Source: Treponema sp. (GTDB lineage Bacteria > Spirochaetota > Spirochaetia > Treponematales > Treponemataceae). From it: 48,888 nucleotides of DNA. The notes beneath the pieces are model-generated. The model worked only from the letters and a program-made list of their open reading frames with translations, had not been told where the DNA came from and ran no database searches. The stretch is from positions 1-48,888 of the forward strand of contig JAILIC010000060.1 in the NCBI GenBank assembly GCA_024695475.1, read 5' to 3'. Shown one piece after another: positions 33,354 to 42,187 of the stretch (within the stretch, counting starts at the first letter, position 1; each line of letters starts with the position of its first letter). Position numbers and translations under genes: made by a program.

Positions 33354-34178
33354 ATGAACAAAAACGTACTTAACAAACTGAATAAAATTATTTTTCTAGT
33401 TGCAACAGCTGTTTTTTTTACAGGCTGTCTTACAACCACAACATCTGCCGGTAGTGTCGGGGCAGACCGCAAACAGGTTCTACTCGTCTCAGAAGAGGAG
33501 ATGGAACAGAGCGCTCAGCAGTCTTATGCTGAAGTTCTTGCACAGGCACAAAATGCAGGCACACTCAACTGCGACAAGGCAACTCTCCAGCGAGTTCAAA
33601 AAATAGCAAATAATCTGATTGCACAAACTCCGATATTCCGTTCTGATGCCCTTTCATGGAACTGGCAGATAAATGTCATTTCTGACCAAACCGTGAATGC
33701 TTGGTGCATGCCGGGTGGAAAAATCGTTGTCTACACAGGAATTATTGATTCTCTCCAGCTCACGGACGGAGAACTTGCTGCCGTCATGGGGCACGAAATC
33801 GCACACGCACTCAAAGAGCACAGCCGTGAGCAGGCAAGTCAGGCAGGGCTTCAGAATATGGGAATCGCCACCGCTGCAGCACTTTTCGGACTTACAGAGA
33901 CGGGTACACAGGTTCTCGGTATGGCTGCTCAGTTTACGGTCGGTCTACCATTCTCACGCAAGCACGAAACTGAAGCAGACCACATCGGAACAGAACTCAT
34001 GGCACGCGCTGGTTACGATCCGTATGAAGCTGTCAATATATGGAAGAAAATGTCAGCTGCTTCATCAGCAAGCGTTCCTGAACTTTTAAGTACGCATCCA
34101 TCAAACGAAAGCCGTGTCGCAGATTTACAGGAAATTGCAAAAAAAGTGTATCCGCTTTACGAAATAGCAAAAAAATAA
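33354..34178 (+). CDS. M48-family metalloprotease, lipoprotein (LoiP/YcaL type)
   Basis: 274 residues from ATG 33354 (an in-frame GTG at 33336 is an alternative). Lipobox FFTGC gives a lipidated Cys near residue 24. Zinc-protease motif MGHEIAHALKEHS (HEXXH) with the third ligand Glu in KHETEADHIGTELM. It belongs to the periplasmic LoiP/YcaL group that degrades misfolded envelope proteins. DRKQVLLVSEEEME after the lipid anchor and THPSNESRVADLQ near the C-terminus are typical. Codons are more often C-ending than in neighbouring genes (by eye), hinting at a separate origin. No Shine-Dalgarno. Confidence 0.93.
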   Translation: MNKNVLNKLNKIIFLVATAVFFTGCLTTTTSAGSVGADRKQVLLVSEEEMEQSAQQSYAEVLAQAQNAGTLNCDKATLQRVQKIANNLIAQTPIFRSDALSWNWQINVISDQTVNAWCMPGGKIVVYTGIIDSLQLTDGELAAVMGHEIAHALKEHSREQASQAGLQNMGIATAAALFGLTETGTQVLGMAAQFTVGLPFSRKHETEADHIGTELMARAGYDPYEAVNIWKKMSAASSASVPELLSTHPSNESRVADLQEIAKKVYPLYEIAKK

Positions 34179-34215
34179 AACGTGCTTTTCATCAGCAAAG
34201 GCACTGCTGGTACCG

Positions 34216-34290
34216 GTAAGATGAATTACACACTATTTCTTTGTAGACTCACACTACTTGGTGAGATAACACATTATTATCTTACTTTTT
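34216..34290 (+). terminator. Long stem with T tract between the protease and ABC exporter genes
   Basis: GTAAGAT (34216-34222) pairs with ATCTTAC (34279-34285), followed by TTTTT (34286-34290). An inner CTCAC/GTGAG hairpin sits in the loop. It lies 38 nt after the protease stop and 25 nt before the exporter ATG. It could end the protease message or act as an attenuator in the exporter leader. Confidence 0.5.
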
Positions 34291-34315
34291 GCGGTATTTA
34301 TAGTATAGTAAAAGA

Positions 34316-36052
34316 ATGTCTACGTTTGGTACATTGACTGGTGGTCTTGAAAAAAAATATAAGGCATTTACGATACTTTGTCCCTTGGTAATGATTGGTG
34401 AAGTTCTTTTGGAAACTTTTATACCAATGATTATGTCAAAAATCATTGACGTTGGTATTGCTAACCAAGATATACATACTGTCTTACGACTAGGTTCCGT
34501 GATGATAGGAGCATCCTGTGTTTCGTTAGTCTGTGGTGCTTTTGGGGCCCGTTTTGCAGCAATAGCCTCTCAGGGCTTTTCGCGTAACTTACGCCGAAAG
34601 CTTTTTGCAAAGGTGCAGGATTTTTCATTTGCCAATATCGATCGTTTTAGTGCTGCATCTTTGGTTACTCGTTTAACAACAGATGTTACCAATGTACAGA
34701 ATGTTTATCAAATGATTATCCGTATCTGTATTCGATCCCCGTTAATGTTGATAAGTGGAACGGTGATGGCATTTTATCTTAACCGCAGGTTGGCACCACT
34801 TTTCCTTATTGCAATTCCTTTTTTAGGTTGTGTGCTCGCCATTATTACAACCACAGCCTATCCCCGATTTAGATCGATGCTCACTAAATATGATAAGATG
34901 AATACCATCGTGCAGGAAAATCTCATTGCCATACGTGTTGTTAAGTCGTTTGTACGAGGTGAGTTTGAGATTCAAAAGTTTGAAGACTCTGCTGCTGCTG
35001 TACGTAATGCCCAGGCACGTGCAGAAAAAATTGTTACCTGTAATATGCCTATTATGCAACTGGTAATCTATTCCTCAATTGTCAGTGTCCTCTGGTTTGG
35101 TGGTAATATGATTATTACAGGACAGATGCATACGGGAGAACTAGTCAGCTTTATTGCCTATGTTACGCAAGTGCTTATGTCGTTGATGATGCTGAGCATG
35201 ATATTTGTCATGTTTGTGTTATCACGTGCTTCTATAAACCGCATAATGGAAGTCCTCACTGAGGAAGTTGATATAAAAGATCCTGATCAGTTTTTTAGTA
35301 TTGTAACTGATGGATCTATACGCTTTAAGAATGTCAGTTTTAGTTATAACCATAAGGCTGATAATTGTGTACTGCAAGATGTTTCATTTTCTATCCCCAG
35401 TGGTTCCCTAGTGGGAATTATCGGAAGTACTGGCTCGTCAAAGTCAACATTGGTACAGCTTATTCCCCGTCTCTATGATGTAGATTCTGGCATGGTACAG
35501 GTTGGCGGTGTTGATGTGCGTAAATACAAACTGGAGTCGCTTCGCTCTGCTGTGGCGATGGTATTGCAAAAGAACGTGTTGTTTAGCGGTACCATTAGTG
35601 AGAATCTGCGATGGGGTAATGATGACGCAACTGATGATGAACTGATATCGGCTTGTAAGGCTGCCGATGCGCATGATTTTATCATGTCATTTCCTCAGGG
35701 ATATCAAACAGAATTAGGGCAGGGTGGTGTAAACCTTTCTGGAGGGCAAAAGCAACGCTTGTGTATTGCCCGGGCATTGCTTAAAAAACCAAAGGTCTTG
35801 ATTTTAGATGACAGTACGAGTGCTGTTGATACGGCAACTGACAGTCGTATCCGTAAGGCACTGCGCACTCAATTGCCAGATACAACAAAATTGATTATTG
35901 CGCAGCGTATTTCTTCAGTACAAGATGCAGATTGTATTTATGTCATTGATAATGGAAAAATCGATGGCTTTGGGACACATGAGCAATTATTGCAAAATAA
36001 TGCTATCTATCGAGAAGTGTATCAATCACAGCAAAAAGGAGATGATGACTAA
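34316..36052 (+). CDS. ABC exporter half-transporter, degenerate-site subunit
   Basis: 578 residues: six-helix type-1 exporter membrane domain (about 15-300) and a C-terminal ATPase (about 330-578). The Walker A reads GSTGSSKST with Ser in place of the usual Gly before Lys. The signature is LSGGQKQR and Walker B is LILDDSTSAVD, with Asp where the catalytic Glu normally stands. This is the non-catalytic-site pattern of heterodimeric exporters such as BmrCD or TM287/288. The next gene overlaps by one base (TAATG) and supplies the complementary subunit. A TATAGT box at 34304-34309 lies 6 nt before the ATG. Likely a drug or lipid exporter. Confidence 0.93.
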   Translation: MSTFGTLTGGLEKKYKAFTILCPLVMIGEVLLETFIPMIMSKIIDVGIANQDIHTVLRLGSVMIGASCVSLVCGAFGARFAAIASQGFSRNLRRKLFAKVQDFSFANIDRFSAASLVTRLTTDVTNVQNVYQMIIRICIRSPLMLISGTVMAFYLNRRLAPLFLIAIPFLGCVLAIITTTAYPRFRSMLTKYDKMNTIVQENLIAIRVVKSFVRGEFEIQKFEDSAAAVRNAQARAEKIVTCNMPIMQLVIYSSIVSVLWFGGNMIITGQMHTGELVSFIAYVTQVLMSLMMLSMIFVMFVLSRASINRIMEVLTEEVDIKDPDQFFSIVTDGSIRFKNVSFSYNHKADNCVLQDVSFSIPSGSLVGIIGSTGSSKSTLVQLIPRLYDVDSGMVQVGGVDVRKYKLESLRSAVAMVLQKNVLFSGTISENLRWGNDDATDDELISACKAADAHDFIMSFPQGYQTELGQGGVNLSGGQKQRLCIARALLKKPKVLILDDSTSAVDTATDSRIRKALRTQLPDTTKLIIAQRISSVQDADCIYVIDNGKIDGFGTHEQLLQNNAIYREVYQSQQKGDDD

Positions 36053-37950
36053 TGCCTCCCTTACGACGACATGGTGGTGCAAAGCCTAAAAATACAAAAA
36101 AAACGCTGCTGCGTTTGTGTTCCTACATGGCTGCCTATAAGTGGTTGTGGCCACTCGAATTTATATGTGTAGTGATAAGTGCAGGAGCCGGAATCTTTGG
36201 CACCTATTTATTAAAACCAATTATCAATAATTATATAGTTCCTTTTATTGGTAGGCAAAATCCTGACCTGTCAGTTTTTATGCAGCTCTTAGCGATTATG
36301 CTGTTTGTCTACCTGTTAGGTGCGTTTTGTACGTGGCTTAATGCCCGTATCATGATTCATATATCGACAAATACACTATATACGATTCGTTCTGACCTAT
36401 TTAAACGATTAGAAATGCTGCCTATTCGTTATTATGATGCCCATCCTCATGGCGAGCTCATGTCATTGTTTACCAATGATACGGATACGTTGCGAGATAT
36501 GTTGAGTATAACGATACCGCAGTTGTTTTCCAGTATGTTGACTGTAGTTGGCGTATTGATCATGATGATTGTACTTAATCCTGTTTTGGCATTGGTACTT
36601 ATTGGTACGCTTGCCTTAGTTATGGTTCTTGCTCGCAAAATTGGATCAAAAAGTGCTTCGTCATTTAGGGAACAACAAAAAAACATCGGTATTGTGAATG
36701 GCTATATTGAAGAGATGATAACTGGTCAAAATGTTGTCAAAGTCTTTAATCGCGAAAAGCAAATTACCGATCGATTTGCTATTCTAAATGACAATTTGTG
36801 TAAAGCTGGTACAGCTGCGAATACATATGCAAATATTCTTGGACCTATGATGAATAATTTTTCGCACATACAATATGCATTTATTGCTATGTGTGGATCA
36901 GCGTTGGCTATTTCTGGAGTGTTGGATATTGGCACAATTGCTTCATTTTTGCAGTATACACGTTCTTTTAGTCAGCCAGTTTCGATGATTAGCCAGCAGT
37001 TTAATAGTATTTTGAATGCCCTTGCTGGTGCAGAACGCATTTTTGGCGTTTTGGATCAGGAAAAAGAAGTTGATGATGGAACGGTGACATTGGTAAATAG
37101 TATGCAAACTGCCCCCTCAGCTGCTCAAGATGGAAAGAGTCATTTGGTTGAGTCTTTTGCTCATACGGGAACATGGGCTTGGAAAAAGGCAGATGGCTTA
37201 TTGTTGCCTTTGAAAGGTGATGTCAGCTTTGATCATGTCACGTTTGGATATGAGGCAGAAAAGACTGTATTGCATGATATTACTTTGCATGCGGAGCCAG
37301 GTAAAAAGATTGCACTGGTTGGTTCGACTGGTAGCGGTAAGACCACGATAACCAATTTGTTGACCCGCTTTTATGATATAGAAGATGGCTGTGGTACGAT
37401 TACCTATGATGGTATTCCTATAAAGGATATCACAAAGAACGAATTGCGCCGTTCCTTAGGTATGGTTTTGCAAGATACACACCTCTTTACTGGTACCGTA
37501 CGCGAAAATATTAAATATGGTAATCCTGATGCCAGCGAAGCGCAGATATTGGCAGCGGCAAAGCTTGCAAATGCAGACCCCTTTATCAGACATCTTGAAC
37601 AGGGATATGATACGGTTTTGACTGGAGACGGCAACAATCTGAGTCAAGGACAGCGACAATTGTTGTCTATTGCGCGTGCTGCTGTGGCAAATCCTCCTGT
37701 ATTGATTCTTGATGAGGCGACGAGTTCTATTGATACCCGTACTGAGGCGTTAATCGAAAAAGGTATGGATCGCCTTATGGAAGGTAGAACTGTATTTGTT
37801 ATAGCACACCGTTTGTCTACAGTTCGTAATGCTGATGAAATTATTGTACTTGAACAAGGTGTCATTATTGAGCGCGGTACCCATGATGAATTGATGGCTG
37901 CAAGAGGACGTTATTACAATTTATATACCGGTACATTTGAGTTAGACTGA
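36052..37950 (+). CDS. ABC exporter half-transporter, catalytic-site subunit
   Basis: 632 residues with an N-terminal basic stretch (MPPLRRHGGAKPKNTKK), a six-helix membrane domain and a C-terminal ATPase. Walker A is GSTGSGKTT, the signature LSQGQRQLLSIARA departs from LSGGQ at the fourth position, and Walker B LILDEATSSID keeps the catalytic Glu. The switch His is in VIAHRLSTVRN. About 40 residues between the membrane and ATPase domains (near 345-385) form a linker not usual in the partner. Start overlaps the upstream stop by one base, so the two subunits are translationally coupled and should form a heterodimer. Confidence 0.93.
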   Translation: MPPLRRHGGAKPKNTKKTLLRLCSYMAAYKWLWPLEFICVVISAGAGIFGTYLLKPIINNYIVPFIGRQNPDLSVFMQLLAIMLFVYLLGAFCTWLNARIMIHISTNTLYTIRSDLFKRLEMLPIRYYDAHPHGELMSLFTNDTDTLRDMLSITIPQLFSSMLTVVGVLIMMIVLNPVLALVLIGTLALVMVLARKIGSKSASSFREQQKNIGIVNGYIEEMITGQNVVKVFNREKQITDRFAILNDNLCKAGTAANTYANILGPMMNNFSHIQYAFIAMCGSALAISGVLDIGTIASFLQYTRSFSQPVSMISQQFNSILNALAGAERIFGVLDQEKEVDDGTVTLVNSMQTAPSAAQDGKSHLVESFAHTGTWAWKKADGLLLPLKGDVSFDHVTFGYEAEKTVLHDITLHAEPGKKIALVGSTGSGKTTITNLLTRFYDIEDGCGTITYDGIPIKDITKNELRRSLGMVLQDTHLFTGTVRENIKYGNPDASEAQILAAAKLANADPFIRHLEQGYDTVLTGDGNNLSQGQRQLLSIARAAVANPPVLILDEATSSIDTRTEALIEKGMDRLMEGRTVFVIAHRLSTVRNADEIIVLEQGVIIERGTHDELMAARGRYYNLYTGTFELD

Positions 37951-37987
37951 CAAGTGTTGTTGTTTTTAATATAAAGGGAGGAACAGA

Positions 37988-38785
37988 ATGAATAGTCTTC
38001 ATATTGAAATCCAAGATAAGTTGGGTAAGGTACTTGCTGCTGAAGAAGGAAAAGATAATGTTGTCTTAGTGTATGATACAGAATATCTTGATGGTGATAC
38101 CATACATCTTATGGCGCCTTCTGGCTCTTTTTTAGTGATACAGCTTGATGATGTACTTGAGCCTGCTTATGTCTATAGTAAGGAGTCGGAGTATACCTTT
38201 GTCATTCCATTTGGCGAAAAACGGTACTCCTATAATCCTAAGTGTTTTGTTGGTTCCATTCATGTGTTAAAGGCGCGATTTGCTACTCAGGCCGAAATGA
38301 CTATGCATAAAAATCTTGCCTATAATAGCCATGATACAGCTTATAATACTGCATGTTATCCTCATGCTTCGGCTAATATTGAGACTCGTGGAGAGTCGGT
38401 ATTTGCAGCTCGAAATGCTATTGATGGTAATATTGCAAACAAAAGTCATGGTAACTGGCCTTATGAATCATGGGGAATTAATCAGGATCCTCAAGCGGAG
38501 TTCTATTTAGATTTTGGCAGAGCGGTATGTATTGATACGCTTGTTTTGGTGACACGAGCTGATTTTCCGCATGACAATTATTGGAAACTGGCAGAAGTCG
38601 TGTTTTCAACTGGCGAAACAATGACACTTACCATGCAAAAGAGTACTTTGCCTCATAGCTGGCATTTTGAGCCAAAAAAAGTGACAGGGTTAACACTGCG
38701 TCATTTGGTAAAAGATGAGACTGATCCATCCCCATTTCCAGCTCTTACGCAGATAGCAGTATATGGTACGGATATACTGCTATAG
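37988..38785 (+). CDS. Cytoplasmic discoidin-like (F5/8 type C) carbohydrate-binding protein
   Basis: 265 residues with no signal peptide; GGAGG lies 6 nt before the ATG. The C-terminal half (about 115-260) has an F5/8 type C-like layout: ARNAIDGNIANKSHGNWPYE, then SWGINQDPQAEFYLDFGRAV, then CIDTLVLVTRADFP and a final strand ITQIAVYGTD. The N-terminal half (about 1-100) is a separate beta-rich domain with GDTIHLMAPSGSFLVIQLDD. It lies beside the beta-glucuronidase gene (convergent) and the uronate locus, so sugar or oligosaccharide binding inside the cell is plausible. No catalytic residues are recognised. Confidence 0.75.
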   Translation: MNSLHIEIQDKLGKVLAAEEGKDNVVLVYDTEYLDGDTIHLMAPSGSFLVIQLDDVLEPAYVYSKESEYTFVIPFGEKRYSYNPKCFVGSIHVLKARFATQAEMTMHKNLAYNSHDTAYNTACYPHASANIETRGESVFAARNAIDGNIANKSHGNWPYESWGINQDPQAEFYLDFGRAVCIDTLVLVTRADFPHDNYWKLAEVVFSTGETMTLTMQKSTLPHSWHFEPKKVTGLTLRHLVKDETDPSPFPALTQIAVYGTDILL

Positions 38786-38789
38786 GTAA

Positions 38790-38868
38790 TTTCAGGTTGA
38801 TAATTGTTATCAACCTGAAAAACGGAGATGTCAAGGCTTTAAGCGGTAGCGTGCCTTGACTCGACGTA
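38790..38868. repeat. Composite two-hairpin element between convergent genes
   Basis: Hairpin 1 has 14-nt perfect arms TTTCAGGTTGATAA (38790-38803) and TTATCAACCTGAAA (38807-38820) with loop TTG. After AACGGAGAT, hairpin 2 pairs GTCAAGGC (38830-38837) with GCCTTGAC (38853-38860), then CGACGTATT. Same order and linkers as 18005-18089, with different but still pairing stem bases. It sits in the gap between the discoidin-like gene and the beta-glucuronidase gene and could serve as a terminator. Confidence 0.82.
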
Positions 38869-40668
38869 TTACTCTGCTTGTGTTCCTCGATTTTTATAAA
38901 ATGCCTGCAGTACGTAGAACGCAAGCTTTTTATGAGTTTTATCAGCAGAGAGCAATCCCTTGGTATTGTATCCGTGCTGATACTTACTCATGCGGCGGGG
39001 AGTACGAAAATCAAAAAGAATCCACGGTGTAGTACCTTTTATATACGGTATGGTCCCAATTAATGCTGTCTGTTTTTTATAGACGTATTCCTGATATGTT
39101 TCTGTTCCTTTTTCGTCTATAGTACCGTATGCCCCGCTTAAAGCATCTGCACCAAACTCGGTGATAATGACAGGTTTTGTTGGCTGGGAGTTTTGCATAA
39201 GGGTATTAAGTTTTTGGAAGTCCGGATTGTACCAACCGTAGTATTCGTTTAATCCGATGACATCTAGGTACTGTTCCAATCGGTCCGCAATTTTGAGGTT
39301 TACCGTATCTACGAGACATGCTGCAGAGACAAGTCTGCAAGGGTCTTGTGTATGTGCGTGCTGAGCGAGACGACTCATGAATGATAGTCGGGAATCAGTG
39401 TCGGGATTTTCATTACCGACAGACCAGATGATGACACTGCAACGATTTTTATCCCTTGTGATGAGTTCTGATAATTGGTTTTGTGCATCGGCATAGGTAT
39501 CTGGGTTATCAAAATCGAGCAACCAGTATACGGGTATTTCTTCCCATAACAGGAGACCCATTTTATCAGCGAGTTTCGCAGCAAGCTCGTTGTGAGGGTA
39601 GTGTGCCAAGCGCATAAAATTACAGTTGAGCTCTTTTGCCAAGGTAAAATTAGCAATGATTTCTTCTTTGTCGGCAGCTTTACCATGCGGTACGCTTTCT
39701 TCATGTGCGCTGATACCGTTGAGATAGATGGCTTTTCCATTTAAGTAGATGTTATTACCTTTTACTTCAATGCTTCTAAAGCCTATTTCATCATGAACGG
39801 TGTCAGAGTCAGCGGTAACAGTAACATCATAGAGTTTTGGATTTTCGGGGCTCCATAATGAGAGGTCTGCCTTGCAGGTAAATGTGCCACTCTTCAGGTT
39901 ATCGTCTTTTTTTTCGAGTGGTACTTGTATGGTGAGGGATAATTCTGGTATGGCAACCTGGGCTGTGGCTATGGATGTATTACCGGCAACGGTTACCGAG
40001 CCTTCGAGTATGTTTGTACTACCTTTTTGTAAGCGGATTGTAAAATCCTGTATGTAACTCTCTGGGAGACGGATAAGTTCTACAGAGCGAGTGATACCTC
40101 CATAATTAAACCAGTCAGTATTTATTGAAGGTACTTGTGTTGTGCGACGTGTATTGTCTGCTACGATGATGATGCGATTTTGTTCTTGAATGTATGGGGT
40201 AACATCAATATAAAATGGCGTTGAACCGCCCTTGTGATACCCAATGAACTTTTTATTTAAGAACACTTTTGCGCTGTAATAAACTGCACCACATTTTAAG
40301 ATGACCTTTTTTTCGCCATGGTTTTTATAGATAAAAGTACGTGTATATACGCCTGGTCCTTCATAGTAAAAGTATTCCTTTTTTTGTGTATTCCAGACTC
40401 CAGGAACTTGTATGGTATCCCATCCGTCAAAATCGTAATCGACAGGAAGTGATAAACCATTTTCGTCAAAGTATTTTTCTTCGTACCACTTGCCCCGCAG
40501 ACAGTAGTCGTATTGGTCTGTAGAAAAGTGCCACTGTCCGTCCAAAGATTCTTTGGTGCGTCCACAATCATATATCATATCTTTGCAGGTATATTCGGGA
40601 GAAAGGTACTGTTTATAATATGTATCGTTATGGATATCTTCCGTATAGTTTTTAATAATCTGTGCCAT
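38869..40668 (-). CDS. GH2 beta-glucuronidase
   Basis: 599 residues, the length of E. coli GUS, no signal peptide. Three GH2 domains: sugar-binding jelly roll (residues 30-200), immunoglobulin-like (200-290) and TIM barrel. Acid/base Glu in IIWSVGNENPDTD (about E420), nucleophile Glu in VIITEFGADALSG (about E504), and NFMRLAHYPHNE in the barrel. The NTK of GYNTKGLLSADKTHKK (about N568/K570) matches the N-x-K motif that binds the glucuronate carboxylate and separates GUS from GH2 galactosidases. It removes terminal glucuronate in the cytoplasm. Divergent from the ABC importer/GH88/lyase operon. Confidence 0.9.
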   Translation of the reverse strand: MAQIIKNYTEDIHNDTYYKQYLSPEYTCKDMIYDCGRTKESLDGQWHFSTDQYDYCLRGKWYEEKYFDENGLSLPVDYDFDGWDTIQVPGVWNTQKKEYFYYEGPGVYTRTFIYKNHGEKKVILKCGAVYYSAKVFLNKKFIGYHKGGSTPFYIDVTPYIQEQNRIIIVADNTRRTTQVPSINTDWFNYGGITRSVELIRLPESYIQDFTIRLQKGSTNILEGSVTVAGNTSIATAQVAIPELSLTIQVPLEKKDDNLKSGTFTCKADLSLWSPENPKLYDVTVTADSDTVHDEIGFRSIEVKGNNIYLNGKAIYLNGISAHEESVPHGKAADKEEIIANFTLAKELNCNFMRLAHYPHNELAAKLADKMGLLLWEEIPVYWLLDFDNPDTYADAQNQLSELITRDKNRCSVIIWSVGNENPDTDSRLSFMSRLAQHAHTQDPCRLVSAACLVDTVNLKIADRLEQYLDVIGLNEYYGWYNPDFQKLNTLMQNSQPTKPVIITEFGADALSGAYGTIDEKGTETYQEYVYKKQTALIGTIPYIKGTTPWILFDFRTPRRMSKYQHGYNTKGLLSADKTHKKLAFYVLQAFYKNRGTQAE

Positions 40669-40694
40669 GGTTCCTAGACTAAATGTGAAAAATC

Positions 40695-40783
40695 AATCTG
40701 TCCATATAAAATCTGTATGTTTTTTATTCGTTTTTTATCGATGCATCGGACAATCTATAAAAATTAGATGATTTTGACAGATT
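40695..40783. promoter_or_regulatory. Divergent regulatory region with inverted AATCTGTC/GACAGATT
   Basis: AATCTGTC (40695-40702) and GACAGATT (40776-40783) are reverse complements, one on each side of the 185-bp gap. Between them lie the perfect palindrome CGATGCATCG (40739-40748) and AATCTA/TAGAT arms. The right copy overlaps TTGACA (40774-40779). This suits one regulator acting on both directions, but no -10 box fits well. Confidence 0.4.
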
Positions 40784-40853
40784 CTCGTATACCTTTTTCG
40801 CAAGAATGCTCCTACGATATATATAGTTATCTAAGTATTAGGAGGAATACATA

Positions 40854-42131
40854 ATGAAAAAGACGATTAGTGCTATTGCTGCACTTACGCTTGCTGCTGG
40901 AATGTTATTTGCTGGTGGAAAAAAGGAAGCAGATACTTCTTCAGGACCTGTTACCTTAAAATGGGCTTTGTGGGATTATACCCAGACAGTCTATTATAAG
41001 CCACTTATCGAAGCATTTGAAGCTACTCATCCAAATATCAAAATCGAGCCACTTGATTTAGGTTCTAGTGACTATCAGACTATGCTGAGTACTCAGCTGA
41101 CTGGTGGAGACTCTTCAATTGATGTTGTAACTGTAAAGGATATTCCTGGTTATGCAACATTGGTAAAAGCTGGTCAGTTGGTTGACTTGACTCCATTGAT
41201 GAAGAAAAACAATATTAATCCTGCAGATTATAATGGTGCTGCAGAACAGATGACCGTAGACGGCAAACTGTATGAAATGCCATTCCGCAGTGACTTCCGT
41301 GTTGTTTTCTATAATAAGGATTTGTTCGACAAAGCTGGTGTTCCATATCCAAAAAATGATTGGACATGGGATGAATATGATGCACTTGCACGTAAGATGA
41401 CAAGTGGTTCTGGTGCTTCAAAAGTTTATGGCTCTCACTATCACACTTGGAGAAGTATGGTACAGTGTCAGGCTATTCTTGATGGTCACACCGTTGTTCA
41501 GCCACCATATGATTTTATGAAGCCATACTATGAAAGAGTATTGAAACAGCAAAAAGAGGGTATTTGTATGGATTATGCTCAGCTTAAAACAACAAGTACT
41601 CATTACTCTGGTGTATTCTACAATAACAGTGTTGCTATGATGGAAATGGGCTCATGGTTTATTTCTACTTTGGGCAGCCAGATTGCTCAGGGTAAGACTG
41701 AGGTTAAAAACTGGGGTATTGTAAAACTTCCTCATGCTGCTGGTGTTAAAGCTGGAACAACTGTAGGTACTTTGACAGGTGTTGGTATCAGCAGTGCTTC
41801 AAAGCATCAGAAAGAATCTGCAGAATTTGTTGCATTCCTTTGTGGTGAAAAGGGTGCTGAAGTTTTGGCTAATACTGGAAACTATCCTGCTTTGATGAAT
41901 TCAAAGATGGCTGAGATCCTTGCTGCTCGTCCAGGATTCCCACAGGATGCAAACAGTAAGGCTGCTTTGCAGACAGAAAAGATTTGTCTTGAAATTGCAT
42001 ACAGCGACAAGGCTCCACAGATTGATGCTGCTTTGAACCGCGCACATGATAATATCATGACATTGAATACTACTCTTGATGAAGGTCTTGCACAGGCTGA
42101 TAAAGAAGTAAAAGGCATTTTGGCCAGATAA
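40854..42131 (+). CDS. ABC sugar-binding protein, uronate/glycosaminoglycan locus
   Basis: 425 residues, family 1 extracellular solute-binding protein. Signal peptide MKKTISAIAALTLAAGMLFA, then GGKKEAD, with Gly where a lipobox would have Cys. Core motifs are VTLKWALWDYTQTVYYKPLI, YNKDLFDKAGVPYPKNDWTW and AMMEMGSWFISTLG. AGGAGG lies upstream. It heads an operon with two permeases, a GH88 hydrolase and two heparinase-family lyases, so the ligand is probably a uronate-containing oligosaccharide. A strong hairpin follows the gene. Confidence 0.92.
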   Translation: MKKTISAIAALTLAAGMLFAGGKKEADTSSGPVTLKWALWDYTQTVYYKPLIEAFEATHPNIKIEPLDLGSSDYQTMLSTQLTGGDSSIDVVTVKDIPGYATLVKAGQLVDLTPLMKKNNINPADYNGAAEQMTVDGKLYEMPFRSDFRVVFYNKDLFDKAGVPYPKNDWTWDEYDALARKMTSGSGASKVYGSHYHTWRSMVQCQAILDGHTVVQPPYDFMKPYYERVLKQQKEGICMDYAQLKTTSTHYSGVFYNNSVAMMEMGSWFISTLGSQIAQGKTEVKNWGIVKLPHAAGVKAGTTVGTLTGVGISSASKHQKESAEFVAFLCGEKGAEVLANTGNYPALMNSKMAEILAARPGFPQDANSKAALQTEKICLEIAYSDKAPQIDAALNRAHDNIMTLNTTLDEGLAQADKEVKGILAR

Positions 42132-42151
42132 TAGGTTGTGATGATAAGAAT

Positions 42152-42187
42152 GGGATGCCGACAAGTACGTATGATAGTTGGCATCCC
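42152..42187 (+). terminator. Strong intra-operon hairpin between binding-protein and permease genes
   Basis: GGGATGCCGAC (42152-42162) pairs with GTTGGCATCCC (42177-42187) through 11 bp including one G-U, around a 14-nt loop, followed by TTCTTTATA. It lies 20 nt after the binding-protein stop. The position suggests partial termination or 3'-end protection so that binding protein exceeds permease. Confidence 0.75.

Noticed and set aside
38869-40668. GH2 enzyme as a beta-galactosidase
   Set aside because: The length and the NTK motif near residue 568 match beta-glucuronidases; galactosidases lack that motif.
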